Below are positions 39,750 through 47,911 of a stretch of 64,000 nucleotides of DNA, piece after piece (within the stretch, counting starts at the first letter, position 1; each line of letters opens with the position of its first letter). This DNA is from JBJMHZ01 sp045807125 (GTDB lineage: Bacteria > Actinomycetota > Actinomycetes > JAWWOL01). Location of the stretch: positions 1 to 64,000 of the forward strand of contig JBJMHZ010000049.1 in NCBI GenBank assembly GCA_045807125.1, given 5' to 3'. The position numbers and the translations under genes were made by a program. The notes beneath the pieces are model-generated. The model did no database searches and was not told where the DNA came from. It saw only the letters and a list, made by a program, of their open reading frames with translations.

Positions 39750-39753
39750 CTCC

Positions 39754-40596
39754 GTGACCGATCCCGAGCCCGGCGTCGAGCCCGCCGGGCCCCCGGAGCC
39801 CCTGGGCGCGCGGCTGCTCGACGCCGTCGCGGTGATGGACCGGCTGCGCTCGCCGGGCGGCTGCCCGTGGGACGCGGAGCAGACCCACGCGTCGCTCGCG
39901 CGCTACCTGCTCGAGGAGGCCTACGAGGCGTACGAGGCCATCGAGGACGGCGACGCCCCCGCCCTGCGCGACGAGCTGGGCGACGTGCTGCTCCAGGTGC
40001 TGTTCCACGCCCGGGTGGCGCAGGAGCGCGACCCGGCCGAGGGCGGCTTCACGATCGACGACGTCGCCGGCGGCCTGGTCGACAAGCTGGTGCGCCGCCA
40101 CCCCCACGTGTTCGGCGACGTCTCCGTCGCCGGCGCCGACGACGTGCAGCGCAACTGGGACGAGCTCAAGGCGGCCGAGAAGGCCGCCGGCGCGTCGGTC
40201 ACGTCCGGCGTGGCGCTCGGGCAGCCGGCGCTCGCGCTCGCCGGGAAGCTCCAGCGCCGCGCGGTGCAGGCCGGCCTGCCGCCCGACCTGCTGTCGCCGT
40301 TGCTCGGCGCGCTGCCCTCGCCAGAGGCGGCGGTGGCGGCCGCTGCCGGCGCGGTGGAGGAGCACGCGGCCGAGCACGGCGGCGACGTGGTGGCCGCGGT
40401 CGGCGAGCTGCTCTTCACGGCCGTCGCGCTGGCGCGGGCGCACGACGTCGATCCGGAGGCGGCGCTGCGCGGCTACGCGCGCGCCTTCCGCGACCGCCTC
40501 GTCGCGGTCGAGGCCGCCGCGCACGCCGACGGCGCAGCGCCCGGCGCCCTCGACGCGCCGGACTGGCGCGACCGCTGGGACGCCACGGCCGGCTGA
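39754..40596 (+). CDS. mazG: Nucleoside triphosphate pyrophosphohydrolase MazG
   Basis: MazG hydrolyses nucleoside triphosphates to monophosphates and pyrophosphate, removing damaged nucleotides and damping (p)ppGpp responses. The hallmark SPGGCPWDAEQTHASL is followed by the metal-binding EExxE/ExxD helices (LLEEAYEAYEAIEDGD and LRDELGDVLLQVLFHA). A second partial MazG-like region fills the C-terminal half, giving 280 residues. It starts at a GTG four bases after the preceding stop. Confidence 0.93.
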   Translation: MTDPEPGVEPAGPPEPLGARLLDAVAVMDRLRSPGGCPWDAEQTHASLARYLLEEAYEAYEAIEDGDAPALRDELGDVLLQVLFHARVAQERDPAEGGFTIDDVAGGLVDKLVRRHPHVFGDVSVAGADDVQRNWDELKAAEKAAGASVTSGVALGQPALALAGKLQRRAVQAGLPPDLLSPLLGALPSPEAAVAAAAGAVEEHAAEHGGDVVAAVGELLFTAVALARAHDVDPEAALRGYARAFRDRLVAVEAAAHADGAAPGALDAPDWRDRWDATAG

Positions 40597-40620
40597 GCCG
40601 GCTGAGCCGGGCCTCCGCGC

Positions 40621-40995
40621 TCAGCGGCCGCCGTCGAGCTCGTCGCCCGGGCGGTGGTTGCCGATCCGGCGGCGGCGCCGCCCGAGCCGGGCATGGACCT
40701 CCCGCTCGTCGAGCTCGACGTCGGCCAGCGCGCCGCGCAGCAGTTGCAGCGCGCTGCGGGACAGCGCCTCCGCGTCGTCCGGTGACAGGCCGAGCTCGTC
40801 GGCCACCCCGCTGGACCCCTCGGCCAGCCCGAAGGCGACCATCGCGGCGGCCCGCTCGGCCAGCGGCAACCTGGCGAGCGCCTCGTCCAGCCGTTCGAGC
40901 AGCTCGGCGTCGCAGATTCCCGGCTCGACGTGCGGCGCGTTGGCGAGCGCGTCGGCGCTGATCGGGCGCGGGCGATGCGGGCGGTCGGTGGCCAT
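40621..40995 (-). CDS. Small sigma-70 region 4-like protein
   Basis: This 124-residue protein contains a segment resembling sigma factor region 4 (LPLAERAAAMVAFGLAEG ... VADELGLSPDDAEALSRSAL), a possible helix-turn-helix, followed by an acidic helix and a very basic tail. It has no region 2 and so is not a full sigma factor. It is transcribed against mazG and eno. It could be a DNA-binding regulator or an anti-sigma-like protein. The function is not recognised with confidence. Confidence 0.6.
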   Translation of the reverse strand: MATDRPHRPRPISADALANAPHVEPGICDAELLERLDEALARLPLAERAAAMVAFGLAEGSSGVADELGLSPDDAEALSRSALQLLRGALADVELDEREVHARLGRRRRRIGNHRPGDELDGGR

Positions 40996-41109
40996 CCGTC
41001 CATGCTAAGCACGGCGGCGGGGCGGAGCGGCCCGGCGCGGCCCACCGGTTAGGCTCGGGAAAGGCCCAGCAGCTTCCCCGCAGCTTCCCCGCAGCAAGGA
41101 GATCATCCC

Positions 41110-42393
41110 GTGGCGACCATCGAGGCTGTCGGCGCCCGCGAGATCCTCGACTCGCGCGGCAACCCCACCGTCGAGGTCGAGGTGGCCCTCGACGACGGCA
41201 CGATGGCACGGGCCGCGGTGCCGAGCGGCGCGTCGACCGGCAGGTTCGAGGCCGTCGAGCTGCGCGACGGCGGCAGCCGGTACGGCGGCAAGGGCGTCGA
41301 GAAGGCGGTCACCGCGGTGCTCGACGACATCGGCCCCGAGCTGGTGGGCTACGAGGCCATCGAGCAGCGCCTGATCGACCAGGCGCTGATCGACCTCGAC
41401 GGCACCCCGGACAAGTCGCGGCTCGGCGCCAACGCGCTGCTCGGCGTCTCGCTCGCCGTCGCCAAGGCGGCCGCCGAGGCCTCCGAGCTGCCGCTGTTCC
41501 GCTACCTCGGCGGCCCGGCGGCGCACCTGCTGCCGGTGCCGATGATGAACATCCTGAACGGCGGCGCGCATGCCGACAGCAACGTCGACATCCAGGAGTT
41601 CATGATCGCGCCTATCGGCGCGGCGACGTTCAGCGAAGCGCTGCGCTGGGGCGCGGAGGTCTACCACGCGCTGAAGGCCGTCCTCAAGGGCAGGGGCCTC
41701 GCGACCGGGCTGGGCGACGAGGGCGGCTTCGCCCCCGACCTCGGCTCCAACCGCGAGGCGCTCGACCTCATCCTCGAGGCGGTCGACAAGGCCGGCTTCC
41801 GGGCAGGGGAGCAGATCGCGCTCGCCCTCGACGTCGCCGCCACCGAGCTCCACGACGGCGGCTCCTACCGCTTCGAGGGCACGGAGCGCTCCAGCGAGCA
41901 GCTCGCGGCGTACTACGCGGAGCTGGTCGCGAGCTACCCGCTGGTCTCGATCGAGGACCCGATGAGCGAGGAGGACTGGGCGGGCTGGCAGGCGCTCACC
42001 GCGCAGCTCGGCGACCGCGTCCAGATCGTGGGCGACGACCTGTTCGTCACCAACCCGGCCCGGCTGCGCCGCGGCATCGAGGAGCGGGCGGCCAACGCGC
42101 TGCTCGTCAAGCTCAACCAGATCGGCACGCTCACCGAGACGTTCGACGCGGTCGAGCTCGCGCACCGCAGCGGCTTCCGCTGCATGGTGAGCCACCGCTC
42201 CGGCGAGACGGAGGACACGACGATCGCCGACGTCGCGGTGGCGGTCAACGCGGGCCAGATCAAGACGGGGGCGCCGGCCCGCTCGGAGCGGGTCGCGAAG
42301 TACAACCAGCTGCTGCGCATCGAGGAGGAGCTGGACGACGCGGCGCGCTACGCGGGGGCGCTCGCCTTCCCGCGCTTCGTGGCCGGCGGCTGA
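41110..42393 (+). CDS. eno: Enolase
   Basis: This glycolytic enzyme converts 2-phosphoglycerate to phosphoenolpyruvate. The 427-residue sequence has AREILDSRGNPTVEVEV, the flexible loop PSGASTG, the MNILNGGAHADSN segment, the magnesium ligands in SIEDPMSEEDW and VGDDLFVTN, and the signature LVKLNQIGTLTET with SHRSGETED. The GTG start at 41110 follows AAGGAGATC. It leads the conserved eno-divIC-DUF501-ppx cluster. Confidence 0.98.
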   Translation: MATIEAVGAREILDSRGNPTVEVEVALDDGTMARAAVPSGASTGRFEAVELRDGGSRYGGKGVEKAVTAVLDDIGPELVGYEAIEQRLIDQALIDLDGTPDKSRLGANALLGVSLAVAKAAAEASELPLFRYLGGPAAHLLPVPMMNILNGGAHADSNVDIQEFMIAPIGAATFSEALRWGAEVYHALKAVLKGRGLATGLGDEGGFAPDLGSNREALDLILEAVDKAGFRAGEQIALALDVAATELHDGGSYRFEGTERSSEQLAAYYAELVASYPLVSIEDPMSEEDWAGWQALTAQLGDRVQIVGDDLFVTNPARLRRGIEERAANALLVKLNQIGTLTETFDAVELAHRSGFRCMVSHRSGETEDTTIADVAVAVNAGQIKTGAPARSERVAKYNQLLRIEEELDDAARYAGALAFPRFVAGG

Positions 42394-42398
42394 CCGGC

Positions 42399-42899
42399 GT
42401 GACCGTCAGGGGACCCGCGCGCCCTGCCGGGCCGGGGCGATCGGCTCGGTCAGCCCGGCCGGCTCGGCCGGGCGGCAAGGCGGCCAAGGGTCACGCGCAC
42501 GGGCGCACCGGCCTGACGAGCCGGGCCGCCGTGCTGGCTCTCGTGCTCTGCGCCCTCGTCGTCATGCTCGCCGATCCGCTGCAGGCCTATCTCGGGCAGC
42601 GGTCGCGGATCGCGCAGGCGCGCGCGGCCAACAGCGCCCTGCAGCGGCACGTCGACGCGCTCGAGGCGCAGCAGCGGCTGTGGTCGGACCCCAACTTCGT
42701 GCGCCAGCAGGCCAGGGAGCGGCTCTACTACGTGATGCCTGGCGAGACGCCGTACGTCGTCGTCGGCGGCCCGGCCGCATCGCACCCGCAGCCGGCCCGG
42801 CCGCCCGGCAGCACCGCGGCGACCGGCACGTCCGGCGCGAGCGGCTCGTGGTACGGGCGGCTGTGGGACTCGGTGCGGACGGCCGGCGCGGGCCGATGA
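42399..42899 (+). CDS. FtsB/DivIC septum formation protein
   Basis: This 166-residue single-pass membrane protein has a basic cytoplasmic N-terminus, one membrane helix (about 43-62), and a coiled coil (about 68-95). The conserved DivIC segment DPNFVRQQARERLYYVMPGE follows, then a Pro/Ser-rich tail. It is a divisome component that partners FtsL and FtsQ. It begins six bases after the eno stop, and its stop overlaps the DUF501 start (ATGA). Confidence 0.92.
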   Translation: MTVRGPARPAGPGRSARSARPARPGGKAAKGHAHGRTGLTSRAAVLALVLCALVVMLADPLQAYLGQRSRIAQARAANSALQRHVDALEAQQRLWSDPNFVRQQARERLYYVMPGETPYVVVGGPAASHPQPARPPGSTAATGTSGASGSWYGRLWDSVRTAGAGR

Positions 42900-43417
42900 C
42901 CGGCCCGTCGAACGACCCGCCGCCCGCGGGTCCTGACCCGCGCGACGCCGAGGCGGTGGGCCGCCAGCTCGGCCGGCCGCCGCGCGGGCTGCGCCGGGTC
43001 GCGCACCGCTGCCCCTGCGGCCTGCCGGACGTCGTCGAGACCGCGCCCCGGCTGCCGGACGGCTCGCCCTTCCCGACCCTGTACTACCTGACCTGCCCGC
43101 GCGCGGCGAGCGCCATCGGCCGGCTGGAGGCAGGCGGCGTCATGCGCGAGATGGCGGGTCGGCTTCGCAGCGACGACGAGCTGGCCGCCCGCTACCGGGT
43201 GGCGCACGAGGACTACCTGGCCCGCCGCGACGCGATCGAGGCGCTGCCGATGCGGGTGAGCGCCGGCGGGATGCCCGACCGGGTGAAGTGCCTGCACGTG
43301 CTCGCCGCGCACGCGCTCGCCGCCGGCCCGGGCGTCAACCCGCTGGGCGACGAGGTGCTCGAGGCGCTCGGTGCCTGGTGGTCGGCCGGGCCGTGCGTCG
43401 AGGCGGAGACCGGCTGA
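42896..43417 (+). CDS. DUF501 family protein
   Basis: This 173-residue protein has an N-terminal segment ending RCPCGLPDVVETAPRLPDG, then FPTLYYLTCPRAASAIGRLEAGG. The C-terminal half is helical and includes GGMPDRVKCLHVLAAHALAAGPGVNPLGD. These are DUF501 features, and the conserved Cys and His residues suggest metal binding. It always sits between divIC and ppx in actinobacteria. The function is unknown. It is coupled to both neighbours by start/stop overlaps. Confidence 0.92.
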   Translation: MTGPSNDPPPAGPDPRDAEAVGRQLGRPPRGLRRVAHRCPCGLPDVVETAPRLPDGSPFPTLYYLTCPRAASAIGRLEAGGVMREMAGRLRSDDELAARYRVAHEDYLARRDAIEALPMRVSAGGMPDRVKCLHVLAAHALAAGPGVNPLGDEVLEALGAWWSAGPCVEAETG

Positions 43418-44388
43418 TGCGGGTCGCCGCGGTCGACTGCGGGACCAACTCGGTGCGGCTGCTGGTCGCGGAGCTGCCGGCGACGCCGGGCGGTGAGCTG
43501 CGCGAGCTCGCCAGGGACATGCGGATCACCCGGCTCGGCGAGGGCGTCGACCGCACCGGGCGCTTCGACCCGCGCGCGATCGAGCGCACCCTCGCCGTCC
43601 TGCGCGCGTACGCCGAGCGCATCGCCGCGCTGGGCGCTGGGCGGGTGCGCATGGTGGCCACGTCGGCCACCCGCGACGTCGCCAACCGCGAGGCGTTCGT
43701 GACCGGCGTGCGCGAGGTGCTGGGCGCCGAGCCGGAGGTCATCTCCGGCGACGAGGAGGCCCGGCTGTCCTACCTCGGCGCGACCGCCGGGCTGGGGGAG
43801 GCGGCCGGGGCGGCCGGTGGGTCGGCCGGTGACGCGCCGCCGGCCCCGTACCTCGTCGTCGACATCGGCGGTGGGTCGACCGAGCTGGTGCTCGGGTCGG
43901 CGGGCGTCGAGGCGGCTCGATCGGTCGACATCGGCTGCGTCCGGATGACCGAGCGGCACCTCCACGACGACCCGCCGACCCCCGCGCAGATCGAGGCCGC
44001 CGTCCGCGACATCGACGCCGCTCTCGCGCTCGCGGCGCGAAGCGTGCCGCTCGACAGGGCGAGGACGCTGATCGGGCTGGCCGGGTCGGTGACGACGGTC
44101 GCCGCGATCGCGCTGGGGCTGCCGGCGTACGACCCGATGGCCATCCACCGCTCCCGCATCCCGCGCGAGCTGGTGGGGGAGGTGACCGTCCGGCTGCTCG
44201 CCATGACCAGGACGGAGCGGGCCGCCCTGCCGGTCATGCACCCCGGCCGGGTCGACGTCATCGGCGCCGGCGCGCTCATCCTCGACCGGGTGATGGCCCG
44301 CGTCGGCGCGGGCGAGGTGCTGGTGAGCGAGCACGACATCCTCGACGGGATCGCCCGCAGCCTCGCCGACGGGTTTCTGTCCTCCTAG
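43417..44388 (+). CDS. ppx: Ppx/GppA exopolyphosphatase
   Basis: This 323-residue member of the sugar kinase/Hsp70/actin superfamily degrades polyphosphate or pppGpp. Phosphate-binding loops are AAVDCGTNSVRLLVA at the N-terminus and VVDIGGGSTELVLG near residue 150. SGDEEARLSYLGA, GLAGSVTT and a C-terminal VSEHDILDG segment complete it. It is the short form with no HD domain. Its ATG overlaps the DUF501 stop (TGATG). Confidence 0.94.
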   Translation: MRVAAVDCGTNSVRLLVAELPATPGGELRELARDMRITRLGEGVDRTGRFDPRAIERTLAVLRAYAERIAALGAGRVRMVATSATRDVANREAFVTGVREVLGAEPEVISGDEEARLSYLGATAGLGEAAGAAGGSAGDAPPAPYLVVDIGGGSTELVLGSAGVEAARSVDIGCVRMTERHLHDDPPTPAQIEAAVRDIDAALALAARSVPLDRARTLIGLAGSVTTVAAIALGLPAYDPMAIHRSRIPRELVGEVTVRLLAMTRTERAALPVMHPGRVDVIGAGALILDRVMARVGAGEVLVSEHDILDGIARSLADGFLSS

Positions 44389-44427
44389 CTCGTCGGCGCG
44401 GGAACTGCGCCCCATAGGCGGCTGCGG

Positions 44428-44574
44428 GTGCCGGTCGACGAGGCCGCCGATGTGGTGTGGGCGACCAACGCGCCCGAGCTCTACCTGCTGCTGGTGGGCC
44501 AGCGCGGGTGGGAGCCGGAGCGGTACGAGCGGTGGCTCGCCGAGAGCTGGGCGCGGTTGCTGCTTGACATGTGA
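44428..44574 (+). pseudogene. Remnant of a TetR-family regulator (C-terminal end only)
   Basis: The 48 codons read VPVDEAADVVWATNAPELYL, then a Leu/Val stretch, then GWEPERYERWLAES. This is the typical end of the ligand-binding domain of TetR/AcrR regulators. The N-terminal DNA-binding domain and most of the ligand domain are absent. The frame runs back to the ppx stop, so nothing upstream can restore it. Its own stop lies in the promoter of the next gene. It is probably decay after a deletion. Confidence 0.6.
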
Positions 44575-44593
44575 CCGAACGGTCACCTATTTT
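44564..44593 (+). promoter_or_regulatory. Promoter with an operator between -35 and -10 (ArsR-SRPBCC gene)
   Basis: TTGACA at 44564-44569 and TATTTT at 44588-44593 are separated by 18 bp. The spacer contains gtgaccgaacggtcac (44571-44586), a 16-base inverted repeat with 7-base arms. The -10 ends seven bases before the ATG at 44601, so the transcript is probably leaderless. The geometry suits autorepression by the downstream ArsR protein. Confidence 0.7.
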
Positions 44594-44600
44594 CCTCGGC

Positions 44601-45359
44601 ATGGACGAGGTGTTCAGGGCGCTGGCCGACCCCACCAGGCGGGCGCTGCTCGACGAGCTGTTCCGCGCGGACGGCCAGACGCTGGGCGCGCTCGAGGCGC
44701 GCTTCCCGATCAGCCGCTTCGGGGTGATGAAGCACCTGAAGCAGCTGGAGGAGGCCGGCCTCGTCGTCACCAGGCGGCGCGGGCGCGAGAAGCTGCACTT
44801 CCTGAACCCGGTCCCGATCCGGCTCGTCCACGACCGTTGGGTGAGCAAGTACGCCGAGCCCTGGGCCGCCGCGCTCAGCGAGCTCAAGGACAGACTGGAG
44901 CGTCCCATGGAGAAGGTCTACGAGATCTATATCCGCACCACCCCCGAGCGGCTGTGGGAGGCCATCACCGACCGGGACATCAGGAGCAAGTACAACTTCG
45001 GCGTGCACATCGATTCGGACTGGAAGCCCGGCGCCCGCATCGAGACCACCCACCCGGGGGCGCCGGTCCCCCTGGGCGAGGGCGAGGTCCTCGAGGTCGA
45101 TCCGCCGCGCCGGCTCGTCCACACGATGGTGGCGCTCTGGGACGACGACGTGAAGGCGGAGGGCGAGTCGCGGGTCACCTGGGAGATCGAGCCGGTCGGC
45201 GACTCCTGCCGGCTCACCCTCACCCACGACCGGCTGCGCGAGGGCGCCAACTCCCAGCTCTACGGCGGCTGGCCGATGATCCTGTCCGGCCTGAAGACCT
45301 GGCTGGAGAGCGGCGAGCTGCTCACCACGCCGGGCTCGCTGATGTACGGGTCGGCCTGA
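44601..45359 (+). CDS. ArsR-type regulator fused to an SRPBCC (AHSA1-like) domain
   Basis: This 252-residue protein has an N-terminal winged helix of the ArsR family (FRALADPTRRALLDEL ... FGVMKHLKQLEEAGLV, about residues 1-90). An AHSA1-type SRPBCC ligand-binding domain follows from about 100 (VYEIYIRTTPERLWEAITD) to the C-terminus. Such fusions or pairs usually sense small hydrophobic ligands. The ATG at 44601 is preferred over the GTG at 44571, which lies inside the operator. The gene seems to be transcribed without a leader and to repress itself through the palindrome upstream. Confidence 0.88.
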   Translation: MDEVFRALADPTRRALLDELFRADGQTLGALEARFPISRFGVMKHLKQLEEAGLVVTRRRGREKLHFLNPVPIRLVHDRWVSKYAEPWAAALSELKDRLERPMEKVYEIYIRTTPERLWEAITDRDIRSKYNFGVHIDSDWKPGARIETTHPGAPVPLGEGEVLEVDPPRRLVHTMVALWDDDVKAEGESRVTWEIEPVGDSCRLTLTHDRLREGANSQLYGGWPMILSGLKTWLESGELLTTPGSLMYGSA

Positions 45360-45383
45360 GCGTGAGCAGGGTGGGTCGAGGGT

Positions 45384-45434
45384 GAGCGTGGTGGGTCTTC
45401 CATGAGCGTGGTGGGTCTTCCATGAGCGTGGTGG
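45384..45434 (+). repeat. 20-bp tandem repeat covering the start codon of the uracil-DNA glycosylase gene
   Basis: A 20-base unit is repeated exactly at 45384-45403 and 45404-45423, with the first 11 bases again at 45424-45434. Each unit ends at an ATG. Because 20 is not a multiple of three, the first ATG (45402) is out of frame with the gene and the second (45422) is in frame. Confidence 0.85.
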
Positions 45435-46228
45435 CGCCGGGCTCCGGCTGGCCGACCGACCTGGCCGGGCCCGGCACGCCGGTGGCTCATGACGCCGCCG
45501 ACGTCGCCAGGCTCGCCGCCACCGCCCGCGACCTCGATGAGAACGACGCGCGGATGTCGGTCTGCCGCGCCTGCCCCCGGCTCGTCGCCTGGCGGGAGGA
45601 GGTCGCCGAGGTCAAGCGGGCGGCGTTCCGGCACGAGCCGTACTGGGGGCGGCCGATCACCGGCTGGGGGCCGGCCGACGCGCGCATCGCGATCGTCGGC
45701 CTGGCCCCCGCCGCGCACGGCGGCAACCGCACCGGGCGCATCTTCACCGGCGACCGCAGCGGCGACTGGCTCTTCGCGGCGCTGTGGCGGGCGGGGCTGG
45801 CCGCGGCGCCGACGTCGGTGCACGCGGCCGACGGCCAGGCGCTCCTCGGCACCCGCATGATGGCCGCCGTGCGGTGCGCGCCGCCGGCGAACAAGCCGAC
45901 CCCCGAGGAGCGCGACGCCTGCCGGCCATGGCTGGTGCGCGAGCTCGCCGCGCTGCGCCCGACGCTGCGCGCGGTGGTCGTGCTCGGCGGGTTCGGCTGG
46001 CAGGCGCTGTGGCCGGCGCTCACCGCGGCCGGGTACGCCGTACCGGTGCGGCGACCGGCGTTCGGCCACCTGGTGGAGGCCGAGCTGCCCGGCGAGCGGG
46101 TGACGGTGATCGGCTGCTACCACCCCAGCCAGCAGAACACGTTCACCGGGCGGCTCACCGAATCGATGCTGGACGCCGTCCTCGCGCGGGCCAGGGAGCA
46201 GGCGGGGCCGGCCGGCGCAGCCGGGTAG
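45422..46228 (+). CDS. Family 5 uracil-DNA glycosylase (UDGb)
   Basis: This 268-residue repair enzyme removes uracil and other deaminated bases from DNA. It has the iron-sulfur cysteines of thermophile-type UDGs starting at CRACP (about residues 48-52) and a further Cys near 160. The family 5 motif 1 is GLAPAAHGGNRTGRIFTGD, with Ala in place of the usual catalytic Asp. Motif 2 is CYHPSQQNTFTGRL. The start codon sits in a tandem repeat with no good ribosome binding site, so translation may be weak or variable. Confidence 0.92.
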   Translation: MSVVAPGSGWPTDLAGPGTPVAHDAADVARLAATARDLDENDARMSVCRACPRLVAWREEVAEVKRAAFRHEPYWGRPITGWGPADARIAIVGLAPAAHGGNRTGRIFTGDRSGDWLFAALWRAGLAAAPTSVHAADGQALLGTRMMAAVRCAPPANKPTPEERDACRPWLVRELAALRPTLRAVVVLGGFGWQALWPALTAAGYAVPVRRPAFGHLVEAELPGERVTVIGCYHPSQQNTFTGRLTESMLDAVLARAREQAGPAGAAG

Positions 46229-46237
46229 GCTGCCGTC

Positions 46238-47572
46238 ATGACGGGAGGCCAGCGACCGCACATCCTCGTCGTCGGCGGTGGCTACGTCGGCATGTACGCC
46301 GCGCTGCGGCTGCAGAACCGGCTGCGGCCGGGCGAGGCGTCGGTCACGGTGGTCGACCCGCAGTCGTACATGACCTATCAGCCGTTCCTGCCGGAGGCGG
46401 CGGCCGGCAGCCTCGAGCCCAGGCACGTCGTCGTCCCGCTGCGCCGGGTGCTGCGCAAGTGCCAGGTGCTCTCCGGCCACATCGTCGAGGTCGACCACGG
46501 CCGCCGCGTCGCGCGCTTCCAGCCGCTCGAGGGCGAGGGCTGCGAGCTGTCGTACGACATCCTCGTGATCGCGCCCGGCTCGATCGCGCGCACCCTGCCG
46601 ATCCCCGGCCTCGCCGAGACCGCGATCGGGTTCAAGAGCGTGGCCGAGGCGATCTACCTGCGCAACCACGTGCTCGGGAAGCTCGACGTCGCCGCGTCGA
46701 CCGGCGACCTGACGCTGCGCCGCCGCGCGCTCACCTTCGTCGTGGTGGGCGGCGGCTACGCGGGCATCGAGTGCCTCGCCGAGCTCGAGGACATGGCGCG
46801 CGACGCGATGGCGTTCTACCGCGGGCTGCGCCCGGCCGACATGCGGTGGGTGCTGGTGGAGGCGACGACCCGCATCCTGCCCGAGGTGAGCCTGCAGATG
46901 GCCGGCTACACCCTCGATGTGCTGGCCGAGCGGAGCATCGACGTCCGCCTCAAGACGCGGGTGCAGTCGCTGGTGGGCGGCCACGTCGTGCTCGACGACG
47001 GCACCGAGTTCGACGCCGAGACGGTCATCTGGACCGCGGGGGTCAAGGCGCACCCGGTGCTCTCCCGTACCGACCTGCCGCTGGACGAGAAGGGCCGGCT
47101 CAGGGCCACCGCCGAGCTGACCGTCGAGGGGGTCGACGCGGCCTGGACGGCCGGCGACTGCGCCGCCGTGCCCGACCTCACCAAGGACGCGCCCGGCGCC
47201 ACCACCGGCCCGTCGGCGCAGCACGCGGTCCGCCAGGCCAAGCACCTGGCCGACAACCTCATCCGGTCGCTGCGCGGGGAGCCGCTCGCGCCGTACAAGC
47301 ACGCCTACGTCGGGTCGGTCGCGAGCCTGGGCCTGCACAAGGGCGTTGCCGAGGTCTACGGCGTGAAGGTGCGCGGCTTCGCGGCGTGGTTCATGCACCG
47401 CACCTATCACCTCAGCCGGGTGCCGACGCTGAACCGCAAGGCCCGCGTGGTGGCCGACTGGACGCTCGCGCTGTTCTTCCGCCGCGAGATCGTCTCGCTC
47501 GGCGCGCTGCACGACCCGCGGGCCGCGTTCGAGGCGGCGACGGAGACGACAGAGGGCGCGGCGAGCCGCTGA
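46238..47572 (+). CDS. ndh: Type II NADH dehydrogenase
   Basis: This 444-residue FAD-dependent enzyme passes electrons from NADH to quinone without pumping protons. It has two dinucleotide folds: HILVVGGGYVGMYAALRLQ at the N-terminus and TFVVVGGGYAGIECLAELED near residue 170. The AWTAGDCAAVPD motif near residue 305 contacts FAD, and a C-terminal amphipathic region attaches it to the membrane. It begins nine bases after the glycosylase stop. Confidence 0.93.
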   Translation: MTGGQRPHILVVGGGYVGMYAALRLQNRLRPGEASVTVVDPQSYMTYQPFLPEAAAGSLEPRHVVVPLRRVLRKCQVLSGHIVEVDHGRRVARFQPLEGEGCELSYDILVIAPGSIARTLPIPGLAETAIGFKSVAEAIYLRNHVLGKLDVAASTGDLTLRRRALTFVVVGGGYAGIECLAELEDMARDAMAFYRGLRPADMRWVLVEATTRILPEVSLQMAGYTLDVLAERSIDVRLKTRVQSLVGGHVVLDDGTEFDAETVIWTAGVKAHPVLSRTDLPLDEKGRLRATAELTVEGVDAAWTAGDCAAVPDLTKDAPGATTGPSAQHAVRQAKHLADNLIRSLRGEPLAPYKHAYVGSVASLGLHKGVAEVYGVKVRGFAAWFMHRTYHLSRVPTLNRKARVVADWTLALFFRREIVSLGALHDPRAAFEAATETTEGAASR

Positions 47573-47618
47573 GCGCATCGCGCCCGCCCTCGCTCCTCCG
47601 AGCTGGCAGAGTGGGAGC

Positions 47619-47691
47619 GCCCCCGTAGTCCAACGGCAGAGACAGGCCCCTTAAAAGGGTCCCAGTGAGGGTTCGAGTCCCTCCGGGGGCA
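47619..47691 (+). tRNA. tRNA with anticodon UAA and a short (class I) variable loop; nominally tRNA-Leu
   Basis: A full cloverleaf can be drawn. The acceptor stem is gcccccg with cgggggc. The D arm has GTC/GAC with GG in the loop. The anticodon stem is GGCCC/GGGTC with loop CTTAAAA (anticodon TAA). A five-base variable loop follows, then the T arm GAGGG-TTCGAGT-CCCTC, and A73. CCA is not encoded. The anticodon reads UUA (Leu), but the body lacks the long variable arm of normal leucine tRNAs. The identity is therefore uncertain. The gene marks the edge of the accessory region that follows. Confidence 0.8.
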
Positions 47692-47911
47692 CGTCGGCCG
47701 CCGACGTCCTCATCCCTCGAGGACTGCCCAGGCGATGAGCTGGTCGACCCGCGACCCCGTGGCCGGCTTCGGATCGGCGACGGCTGTCCCGACCTGGCGA
47801 GCGGGGCGCCGGGGGAACGAGGCACGGGAGCCGCGCGAAGCCGGTTGCGGATCCTGCAACTGCTAACCGATCCGGCAAGCGGCTCCTGGAAGCTCCCAAG
47901 GCGGATAGCTC
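47692..47911. other. Non-coding stretch between the tRNA and the conflict operon
   Basis: About 220 bases with no supported gene. It lies at the 3' end of the VMAP gene (minus strand) and may hold its terminator. No integrase and no second copy of the tRNA 3' end were found here. Confidence 0.4.

Noticed and set aside
47692..47911. An attachment-site copy of the tRNA 3' end marking an integrated element
   Set aside because: No second copy of the T-arm/acceptor sequence and no integrase gene was found in the window, so an integrative element cannot be claimed.
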